DNA of 14,152 nt from Acidobacteriota bacterium (GTDB taxonomy: Bacteria > Acidobacteriota > Terriglobia > Versatilivoradales > Versatilivoraceae), in NCBI GenBank assembly GCA_028875135.1, contig JAPPFQ010000442.1, forward strand, positions 1 through 14,152. The letters run 5' to 3'. This document shows positions 7,593 through 13,516 of the stretch, piece after piece (the first letter of the stretch is position 1; each line of letters opens with the position of its first letter). The position numbers were made by a program, and so were the translations under genes. Under the pieces are notes generated by a model, which was not told where the DNA came from, searched no databases, and was given only the letters and a program-made list of their open reading frames with translations.

Positions 7593-8063
7593 GTGAGACT
7601 ATTCGACTTGCACAGTGCGGTTCTGATCCGGCGGACTCCAGAGGAGATTTTTCCCTTTTTCGCGGACGCGCGGAACCTGGATCTGCTCACGCCGCCCTGG
7701 CTGCACTTTCAAATCGTCGATCCGGCGCCGGTTGCCATCCAGGCAGGCACGGAAATCGACTACCGGCTCCGGCTCCGAGGGATTCCCTTGCGTTGGCGGA
7801 GCCGCATCACGGCCTGGGATCCCCCCGGTCTCTTTGTAGACGAACAGGTCCGGGGGCCCTATCGCCGATGGATTCACCAGCACCGCTTCCGCCCGGTGGA
7901 GGGCGGCACGCTGGTCGAGGATCGCGTGCGCTACGCGGTCTGGGGAGGCCGGCTGGTCGACCGGTGGCTGGTGGCGCCGGATCTCTCCCGGATCTTTCGC
8001 TATCGCCGGGAACGGTTGATCGAGCGCTATCCGGATTGGAAAGGAGCCCCTTGCCAGCAATAA
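7593..8063 (+). CDS. SRPBCC (START/Bet v1-like) family protein
   Basis: The 156-residue product shows the helix-grip fold pattern of SRPBCC proteins. It has an N-terminal strand, the TPEEIFPFFADARNLDLLTP helix region (15-34), then strands including GTEIDYRLRLRGIPLRWRSRI (52-72). The FVDEQVRGPYRRWIHQHRF segment (81-99) is typical of the subgroup often found beside SDR or photolyase genes and sometimes labelled cell-division-inhibitor-like; no enzymatic activity is established. GTG 7593 is chosen because it opens directly onto the conserved domain. The frame also extends back to ATG 7491, but that would translate the dispersed repeat. No strong ribosome binding site precedes the GTG, so the start is provisional. 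Its 3' end overlaps the proposed start of the next gene by 13 nt. Confidence 0.82.
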   Translation: MRLFDLHSAVLIRRTPEEIFPFFADARNLDLLTPPWLHFQIVDPAPVAIQAGTEIDYRLRLRGIPLRWRSRITAWDPPGLFVDEQVRGPYRRWIHQHRFRPVEGGTLVEDRVRYAVWGGRLVDRWLVAPDLSRIFRYRRERLIERYPDWKGAPCQQ

Positions 8064-9586
8064 GGCAGCAACTTAAATTGCCATTGGTCGACGCCGGTGA
8101 GCCGAGATTGGGTTCGGTCGAAGCCGGAGGGCGGATACTGGTTACGGGCGCCACCGGATACATCGGCGGCAGGCTGCTGGCGAGACTCGAGGAGCAATCC
8201 CGGTCGGTCCGCTGCCTGGCGCGACACCCGGAGTTTCTCAGGGTGCGGGTCGGCCCCGGCACCGAGGTGGTCGGTGGGGACCTGACGCGGCCGGAGACGC
8301 TTCCAGCCGCCATGCGAGGCGTCTCGACGGCCTATTACCTGGTCCATTCCATGGCGTCGGAGGACAGCTTTGCCGAAGCGGACCGGCTCGCCGCCAGAGC
8401 CTTTGCGGAGGCGGCCCGCGGGGCAGGGGTGGGGCGGATCGTTTACCTGGGAGGGCTGGGCGGCCAGGACGATCTTTCCAGCCACCTGGCCAGCCGTCAG
8501 GAGGTGGGCCGAATCCTCAGGCACTCCGGCGTTCCCACGCTGGAGTTTCGCGCCTCCATCATTATCGGATCAGGCAGCCTGTCGTTTGAGATGATTCGCG
8601 CCCTGGTGGACCGGCTGCCGGTGATGATCACCCCGCGATGGGTGCGAACGCAGTCTCAGCCAATCGCCGTCGAGGATGTGATCGCCTACCTGGTGGCTGC
8701 GCTGGAGCTTCCCGGTTCCGAGAGCCGCGTCTTCGAGATCGGCGGGCGGGACCGGGCTTCCTACAGCGACATCATGAGGGAATACGCCAGGCAGCGCGGA
8801 CTCCGCCGCGTGATGATCCCGGTTCCCCTTCTGTCCCCGCGGCTGTCGGGCCTGTGGCTTGGCCTGGTCACTCCGGTCTACGCCCGTGTGGGACGCAAGC
8901 TGGTCGACAGCCTCAGAAACGAGACGGTCGTCAAGAAGCCGAAGGCGCTCGACCGATTCGACATTCGGCCGCGCACGCTCCGGGAATCGATCGCTCGCGC
9001 CCTGGTGAACGAAGATCGTCAATTCGCCCAGACCCGCTGGTCCGACGCCCTCTCCTCGTCGGGGACAGTCCGGGGAATGGCCGGCGTGCGCTACGGCGCC
9101 CGATTGGTCGACTCCCGGGCGCAAAGGGTCGAAGCCGGGGCTGGCGCCGCCTTTGCACCGATCCGCAGGATTGGAGGCGAGGCCGGATGGTACGCCTTCA
9201 ACTGGCTCTGGAGGCTACGGGGGTGGATGGATCTGATGGCCGGCGGACCGGGCCTGAGGCGCGGCCGCAAGGATCCGGAGCATCCGTCGGTGGGGGGGGC
9301 CATCGACTTCTGGCGGGTCGAGGCCTACGAGCCCGATCGGCTGCTGCGACTTTCGGCAGAAATGCGGTTGCCGGGTCGAGCCTGGCTGCAGTTCGAGGTG
9401 GAGCCTTCCGGGTCCGGTTGCGTCATTCGGCAGACGGCCGAGTTCGAACCCCTGGGGCTGGCGGGACTGGCCTACTGGTACGGGCTCTATCCTCTGCACC
9501 GGCTGATCTTCGAGAGCATGCTCAGACGCGTAGCCCGGCTCTCGTCTGGAAGTCAGGCAGCGACGCCATGCCGCGAGGAGGTTTAA
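8051..9586 (+). CDS. Atypical SDR (NAD(P)-dependent epimerase-like) fused to DUF2867 domain
   Basis: The 511-residue product has an N-terminal Rossmann fold with the nucleotide motif VTGATGYIGG (31-40). The conserved YYLVHSM (95-101), SRQEVGRILR (148-157) and FRASIIIGSGSLSFEMIR (166-183) follow, as in YbjT-like atypical SDRs. The classical Tyr-x-x-x-Lys pair is not evident. Residues about 320-495 form a DUF2867 domain of SRPBCC-like fold (IDFWRVEAYEPDRLLRLSAEMRLPG). Its substrate is unknown. The start is taken as TTG 8051 because AAAGGAG lies 4 nt upstream and it leaves a short leader before RILVTG; TTG 8078 is an alternative, and no in-frame ATG precedes the Rossmann motif. The long open frame upstream (back to 7793) is a shadow of the SRPBCC gene. 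The stop lies 3 nt before tspO, in the same operon. Confidence 0.85.
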   Translation: MPAIRQQLKLPLVDAGEPRLGSVEAGGRILVTGATGYIGGRLLARLEEQSRSVRCLARHPEFLRVRVGPGTEVVGGDLTRPETLPAAMRGVSTAYYLVHSMASEDSFAEADRLAARAFAEAARGAGVGRIVYLGGLGGQDDLSSHLASRQEVGRILRHSGVPTLEFRASIIIGSGSLSFEMIRALVDRLPVMITPRWVRTQSQPIAVEDVIAYLVAALELPGSESRVFEIGGRDRASYSDIMREYARQRGLRRVMIPVPLLSPRLSGLWLGLVTPVYARVGRKLVDSLRNETVVKKPKALDRFDIRPRTLRESIARALVNEDRQFAQTRWSDALSSSGTVRGMAGVRYGARLVDSRAQRVEAGAGAAFAPIRRIGGEAGWYAFNWLWRLRGWMDLMAGGPGLRRGRKDPEHPSVGGAIDFWRVEAYEPDRLLRLSAEMRLPGRAWLQFEVEPSGSGCVIRQTAEFEPLGLAGLAYWYGLYPLHRLIFESMLRRVARLSSGSQAATPCREEV

Positions 9587-9589
9587 CCG

Positions 9590-10060
9590 ATGCAATCTCT
9601 GGGTGTCCTGGCTGCACTACTCCTGGTATGTCTGGGAGCCGGCTATGTCGGCTCGCTGGCGACGGCGGAATCGGTCAAAGACTGGTATCCCGGGCTCGTC
9701 AAGCCGCCCGGGACGCCTCCGGACAGCGTCTTCGGACCGGTCTGGACCACGCTCTTCGTGCTGATGGCGGTGGCGGCCTGGCAGGTCTGGAGCCGGTCGG
9801 GGTTCGAGGAAGCCCGGCTGGCCTTTGCCCTGTTCGGGCTACAGTTGCTGCTGAACATCGCCTGGTCCTTCCTCTTTTTCGGCCTTCGCCAGCCCGGCGC
9901 CGCCCTGGTTGAGATCCTGCTGCTCTGGGTGGCGATCCTGATCACGTTTCTGGCTTTCAAACCCCACAGCCTGGTGGCGGCTCTGCTCCTGCTGCCCTAT
10001 CTTGCCTGGGTGGGGTATGCCGCCTACCTGAACTACGGCGTCTGGCGATTGAATTCTTGA
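9590..10060 (+). CDS. tspO: TspO/MBR family tryptophan-rich sensory membrane protein
   Basis: The 156-residue product has five hydrophobic helices (about 3-23, 48-67, 76-96, 102-122, 126-147), as expected for this inner-membrane family. Signature residues are visible: WYPGLVKPPGTPP (32-44), VFGPVWT (47-53), NIAWSFLFF (89-97) and the C-terminal AYLNYGVWRLN (145-155). TspO proteins bind tetrapyrroles; in Rhodobacter the protein modulates photosynthesis-gene expression, and elsewhere it is linked to oxidative and osmotic stress. GAGGAGG (9575-9581) lies 8 nt before ATG 9590 and fixes the start. The gene follows the SDR stop by 3 nt and converges on the photolyase with 7 nt between stop codons, so no room remains for a dedicated terminator. 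The neighbourhood suggests a porphyrin/light-stress role. Confidence 0.93.
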   Translation: MQSLGVLAALLLVCLGAGYVGSLATAESVKDWYPGLVKPPGTPPDSVFGPVWTTLFVLMAVAAWQVWSRSGFEEARLAFALFGLQLLLNIAWSFLFFGLRQPGAALVEILLLWVAILITFLAFKPHSLVAALLLLPYLAWVGYAAYLNYGVWRLNS

Positions 10061-10067
10061 AGCGGGA

Positions 10068-11501
10068 CTACGCTTCCGCATCGCCACCCCGGCCGCGCAG
10101 GTAGTTGCGCGCCACCTTTAGGAACCGGTCCCGGGCGCGGGAATGATCCACCACGGGATAGGGATAGTCCTGTCCCAGCCGGACGCCCGCTGCCTCGAGG
10201 ACGCGGGCGGGGGCCGCCCAGGGGCGGTGAATATAGCGGTTGGGCAGCCGGTCCAACCGGGGGAGCCATCGTCTGACATAGCCTCCTGACGGGTCGAATC
10301 GATCTCCCTGGAGGACGGGATTGAACACCCGGAACCAGGGTTGGGCGTCGCAGCCGCAGCCCGCCGACCACTGCCAGCCCAGGTTGTTCTGGGCCGGGTC
10401 GCCGTCCACCAGGTACTTCATGTAGTGGGCCTCGCCCAGCCGATAGTCGATGAGCAGCTGCTTGGTCAGAAAGCTGGCTGATATCATCCGCGCCCGGTTG
10501 GGGACCCAGCCTTCCCGGAGCAACTGCAGGGCCGAGGCGTCCACCAGGGGGAAGCCGGTGCGGCCTTCGGTCCAGGCGGTCCAGAGCTCTTCGTCAGATT
10601 TCCAGGGAAAGCCGAGGAAGTCGGATCGGAATGGCCGCTGGAGCACCTCCGGGCGGTCCCACAAAGAGTGGTAGCCGAATTCCCGCCACAGGAGTTGATC
10701 CCTGAATGCGGTGCCCGAAGGTGTATCCCCAAGGATTTCCCAAGTCCGCTGCCAGACCTCGCGTACCGAAAGAGTTCCGAATTTGAGATCGACTGAGAGG
10801 CGGCTGCTCCCCTCCCGGTCCAGGCGGTGGCGGAGAGTCTGGTAGAGATCGGCCGGGCCGGTGAGAAACTTCCGCAGGCGGCTGCGGCCGGCTTGCTCTC
10901 CTCCGGGGAGGAGTTGGGGGTTGTGCTTGAGCCCGATGTCGGAGCAGTCCGGTATCCCTCCGGCCTTCAGGCCGATGCAGGAGGGCAGTGGGGGCAGGCT
11001 CTCGGGAGCGGGGTGCGCCCGGTGGAGGAATCCCCCTTCCAGGAAAGCCCGCTTGAAGGGCGTGAAGACCGAAAAGGGCCGGCCGGCCCGGGTCCGGATG
11101 CTCCCCGGGGGCGCCAGAGTCTCCCCTTCGAAGAGTCTGAGCGGGACGTCCAGGGCACTGGCGACCTCGTCGTCCCGAGCCCGCCCGCCGGGTTCGGAGC
11201 CCCTATGGGCCCAGACGCGGTCGACCTTCCACTGGGCGGCCACTCTCGGCAGCGCCGACGTGCTCGGTCCTTCCAGCAGAACCAGCCCGCTGCCCCGCTG
11301 CGACAGACCTTCCTGAAGCCCCGCCAGCGATTCCAGCAGGAACTGCATCCGGTGGGGCGCACGGCGGACCCGCCCCGGCCCGAAGAACCGCGGTTCGAGA
11401 ACGAACAGGGGGATCACCTCACCCTCGGCGGCCGCCCTCGCAAGGGGCTCGTGGTCCCCAACCCTCAGGTCTTTTCCCCGAAACCAGACAATGGTGCGCA
11501 A
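10068..11501 (-). CDS. phr: Deoxyribodipyrimidine photolyase, class I
   Basis: This FAD enzyme repairs UV-induced cyclobutane pyrimidine dimers using blue light. The 477-residue product matches the usual 470-480. An N-terminal alpha/beta antenna domain (MRTIVWFRGKDLRVGDHEPL onward, about 1-130) precedes the C-terminal FAD domain. That domain contains LLWREFGYH (270-278), TGFPLVDA (315-322), NRARMISASFLTKQLLIDYRLGE (335-357) and the hallmark NNLGWQWSAGCGCDAQPWFRVFNP (372-395). GCGCD replaces the TGTD seen in E. coli PhrB; GCG-type versions are, to my knowledge, normal in some class I enzymes. The start is TTG 11501, with CGGAGG 6 nt upstream; the frame stays open to 11783, but that part translates the repeat region. 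It converges with tspO. A (6-4) photolyase or cryptochrome is less likely given the motifs. Confidence 0.93.
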   Translation of the reverse strand: MRTIVWFRGKDLRVGDHEPLARAAAEGEVIPLFVLEPRFFGPGRVRRAPHRMQFLLESLAGLQEGLSQRGSGLVLLEGPSTSALPRVAAQWKVDRVWAHRGSEPGGRARDDEVASALDVPLRLFEGETLAPPGSIRTRAGRPFSVFTPFKRAFLEGGFLHRAHPAPESLPPLPSCIGLKAGGIPDCSDIGLKHNPQLLPGGEQAGRSRLRKFLTGPADLYQTLRHRLDREGSSRLSVDLKFGTLSVREVWQRTWEILGDTPSGTAFRDQLLWREFGYHSLWDRPEVLQRPFRSDFLGFPWKSDEELWTAWTEGRTGFPLVDASALQLLREGWVPNRARMISASFLTKQLLIDYRLGEAHYMKYLVDGDPAQNNLGWQWSAGCGCDAQPWFRVFNPVLQGDRFDPSGGYVRRWLPRLDRLPNRYIHRPWAAPARVLEAAGVRLGQDYPYPVVDHSRARDRFLKVARNYLRGRGGDAEA

Positions 11502-11528
11502 CCCCGACCTCCGCTCTTCCGCATAGCC

Positions 11529-11543
11529 AGTTACATAATAACT
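11529..11543 (-). promoter_or_regulatory. AT-rich palindrome with candidate -10 box for phr
   Basis: AGTTA (11529-11533) and TAACT (11539-11543) are inverted arms around a 5-nt AT-rich centre. On the minus strand the sequence contains TATTAT (11535-11540), a 5/6 -10 match placed 34 nt upstream of the TTG start of the photolyase. No good -35 is present at 17 nt. It could be a promoter overlapped by an operator, but there is no second copy to support this. Confidence 0.3.
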
Positions 11544-11600
11544 GCTTGCCCATTCAGGCGAGAGACGGCGCCAAGCCCTCTCGGGGGCGATGGTGGAACA

Positions 11601-11642
11601 GCGGGCAATCGTTGATGAAGACGAACCACAAATGGACACGAA
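11601..11642 (+). repeat. Dispersed 42-nt repeat, copy B
   Basis: This copy aligns gap-free to 7493-7534 with 36 of 42 identical positions, including the shared non-periodic GCGG-CAATCGTTG leader. Its 3' half overlaps the left arm of the 32-nt inverted repeat (11622-11653). Copies A and B lie in the same orientation on either side of the SRPBCC-SDR-tspO-phr block. Confidence 0.75.
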
Positions 11643-11999
11643 TGAACACGAATAGATTAGCTCGTGAGCCGTTTGCAAAAATCGCAGCGGGTCAGGACAT
11701 TTTGCCGGCGAACGCGATGTTCTGCCTCTTTCAATTCCGGGTGCGACCTGGTGAGCAATGAGGATTAACCACAAAAAGCACAAAAGTCACAAAACGAATC
11801 TTCTGGACAGGTCGAAGGTCGTCTGCCGGATCTGATCACACAAAACCCGCATACCTTGGTCGTTTCTCATCGTTCTGCTCTTTTTGTGTTTTTGTGCCTT
11901 TTGTGGCCATTTCCGGTAACGATCCCGCTGCCGAATTCTGGAAACACCTCAACTCCTCAATCCGTTCATTCGTGTTCATTCGTGTCCATTTGTGGTTCG
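11622..11999. repeat. Perfect 32-nt inverted repeat enclosing a second, inner inverted repeat
   Basis: The arm at 11622-11653 is the exact reverse complement of 11968-11999. Each arm is built from three units about 10 nt long resembling CACRAATGRA. Inside lies a second pair, 11769-11794 versus 11882-11906, made of CACAAAA units spaced about 9-10 nt and complementary apart from one substitution and a small indel. No transposase frame lies between the arms, so this is a non-coding element. Similar ACCACGAAT repeats occur between genes in many environmental bacteria, as far as I recall. Confidence 0.8.
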
Positions 12000-12034
12000 C
12001 CTTTCCCCTTCGTGGATAACTCCTTTTCCGTCCC

Positions 12035-12063
12035 TCGACCGTGGATAGCTTGTGTGGTAGGCT
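12035..12063 (+). promoter_or_regulatory. Weak candidate promoter for egtB-egtD
   Basis: TCGACC (12035-12040, 4/6 to the -35 consensus) is followed after 17 nt by TAGGCT (12058-12063, 3/6 to the -10), with a TGG extended -10 just before it. The predicted transcript would carry a leader of about 150 nt before ATG 12225. The match is modest and the call rests on spacing and location alone. Confidence 0.22.
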
Positions 12064-12224
12064 GATCTGCCATTTTGCGATTGCAGGAATTGTGCGGGCA
12101 AGGACCTGTTGCGGCTTCGGACACCCAGGACTCTGCCGGGCGCCTTCGAAATTGTGTCGAGGACTCGCCCCACTTGCGGTTGAGCCCTTTATGGACCGCC
12201 CGGCAGCCTGTCCTTAGTTCCCCC

Positions 12225-13505
12225 ATGAATCGATCCGAGCTTTCAAACGCTTTTCAGACAGTAAGGCAAACCACCCGGGATCTCTGCCGGCCCTTGTGCA
12301 CTGAGGACTACGTCATTCAGTCCATGCCCGATGTCAGTCCTCCCAAGTGGCACCTGGGCCACACCACCTGGTTTTTCGAGCGCATGATCCTGGAGGAATT
12401 TGCCGACAACTATCGGGCCTGTCATCCCCGCTACTACTTCGTCTTCAACTCCTACTACCAGAGCTTCGGGGAGCGCGTGGACCGGGACATTCGAGGGACC
12501 CTGTCCCGGCCGACGGTGGAGGAGGTCTTTGCCTACCGCGCCGAGGTCGACGAGAAGCTGGTGGGCTTGATCGGTGGGCTGGAGCAGGGTCGTTTTGCCG
12601 AGTTCGCGGACTTGGTGGAGCTGGGCCTGCACCATGAGCAGCAGCATCAGGAGCTGCTGGTCACCGATGTCAAGCACATCCTGGCGAGCAATCCCTTGAG
12701 GCCGACCTATCGGGCCTGTGACGGGGATGGAACCCGACCCGCCCCCGAGCCCTCCCCGCCGACATTTCACGAGTTCGAAGCCGGGATGTTCGAGATGGGG
12801 GCTCCCGACCGGGGATTCGCCTGGGACAACGAGCGGCCCCGTCACAAGACCTGGCTTTCCGACTACGGGCTGATGGATCGCCCGGTGACTTGCGGGGAGT
12901 ATCTCGAATTCATGAAGGACGGCGGCTACCGGGAGCCTTTGCTGTGGCTCTCCGATGGCTGGGACGCCGTCAGTGAGAACGGATGGCGGTCGCCCCTCTA
13001 CTGGGACCGGCGTGGCGGCGATTGGGAGATCGTCACCCTCAGAGGATCCCGTCCCCTGGATCCGGCAGAGCCGGTGGCCCACGTCAGCTTCTATGAAGCG
13101 GACGCCTATGCCCGTTGGGAGGACAGGCGCCTGCCGACCGAGGCGGAATGGGAAAGGGCTGCCCGGCAGCATGGGGGGTCGCTGCAGGGAAACTTTCTGG
13201 AGAACGGTCGCTTCCATCCGGCGCCCTGTGGGTGCGGGTCCAGGGAGGAGCAGCCGAAGGTGCGCCAACTGTTCGGGGACGTCTGGGAATGGACGGGAAG
13301 CGCTTACCTGCCCTATCCCGGATACCGGCAGGACCGGGGGCCGCTCGGCGAGTACAACGGAAAGTTCATGAGCAACCAGATGGTTCTCAGAGGCGGGTCC
13401 TGCGCCACGCCCGGGAGCCACATTCGCCCAAGCTACCGCAACTTCTTCCAGTGCGACAAGCGCTGGCAGTTCACGGGTATTCGACTGGCGAAGGACCTGA
13501 GCTGA
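12225..13505 (+). CDS. egtB: Ergothioneine biosynthesis protein EgtB (hercynine sulfoxide synthase)
   Basis: This non-heme iron enzyme uses O2 to attach a cysteine or gamma-glutamylcysteine sulfur to the imidazole of hercynine. The 426-residue product has the expected fusion: an N-terminal DinB-like four-helix domain (about 8-155) and a C-terminal FGE-sulfatase/C-type-lectin-like domain (about 182-424). Iron ligands by family analogy are His46 (WHLGH) and His137/His141 (HHEQQHQE). FGE landmarks include GMFEMG (187-192), RLPTEAEWERAAR (302-314), GDVWEWTGS (351-359) and LRGGSCATPGSHIRPSYRNFF (388-408). ATG 12225 begins MNRSELSNAF just before the DinB domain; the frame is open back to 12075, but that part has no similarity I recognise. 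The ribosome binding site is weak. egtD follows after 11 nt. Which thiol donor it uses (type I or type II) cannot be settled by eye. Confidence 0.95.
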   Translation: MNRSELSNAFQTVRQTTRDLCRPLCTEDYVIQSMPDVSPPKWHLGHTTWFFERMILEEFADNYRACHPRYYFVFNSYYQSFGERVDRDIRGTLSRPTVEEVFAYRAEVDEKLVGLIGGLEQGRFAEFADLVELGLHHEQQHQELLVTDVKHILASNPLRPTYRACDGDGTRPAPEPSPPTFHEFEAGMFEMGAPDRGFAWDNERPRHKTWLSDYGLMDRPVTCGEYLEFMKDGGYREPLLWLSDGWDAVSENGWRSPLYWDRRGGDWEIVTLRGSRPLDPAEPVAHVSFYEADAYARWEDRRLPTEAEWERAARQHGGSLQGNFLENGRFHPAPCGCGSREEQPKVRQLFGDVWEWTGSAYLPYPGYRQDRGPLGEYNGKFMSNQMVLRGGSCATPGSHIRPSYRNFFQCDKRWQFTGIRLAKDLS

Positions 13506-13516
13506 GGGAGGAGAAC

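Larger units (their letters stand above)
11502..12224. other. Intergenic region with nested inverted repeats, divergent phr/egtB control region
   Basis: These 723 bp separate the divergently transcribed photolyase and egtB genes. They contain copy B of the dispersed repeat (11601-11642), a perfect 32-nt inverted pair (11622-11653 / 11968-11999) and an inner A/C-rich inverted pair (11769-11794 / 11882-11906). Small open frames here translate the repeats on one strand or the other and show no domain. The stretch 12001-12224 is unique sequence with a possible egtB promoter and no recognisable gene. Confidence 0.75.

Noticed and set aside
7076..7690. Leftward open frames across the repeat-rich gap
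   Set aside because: They translate the G/C hairpins and dispersed repeats into low-complexity peptides; repeats, not protein constraint, keep them open.
11502..11783. 94-residue N-terminal extension of the photolyase
   Set aside because: It encodes translated repeat sequence; the conserved photolyase N-terminus begins at TTG 11501 behind CGGAGG.
11622..11999. CRISPR array or insertion sequence
   Set aside because: There are only paired inverted arms, not regularly spaced direct repeats with unique spacers, and no transposase frame lies between the arms.
11856..12065. Small rightward open frame (69 residues) upstream of egtB
   Set aside because: Composed largely of translated inverted-repeat arms, with no ribosome binding site or domain.
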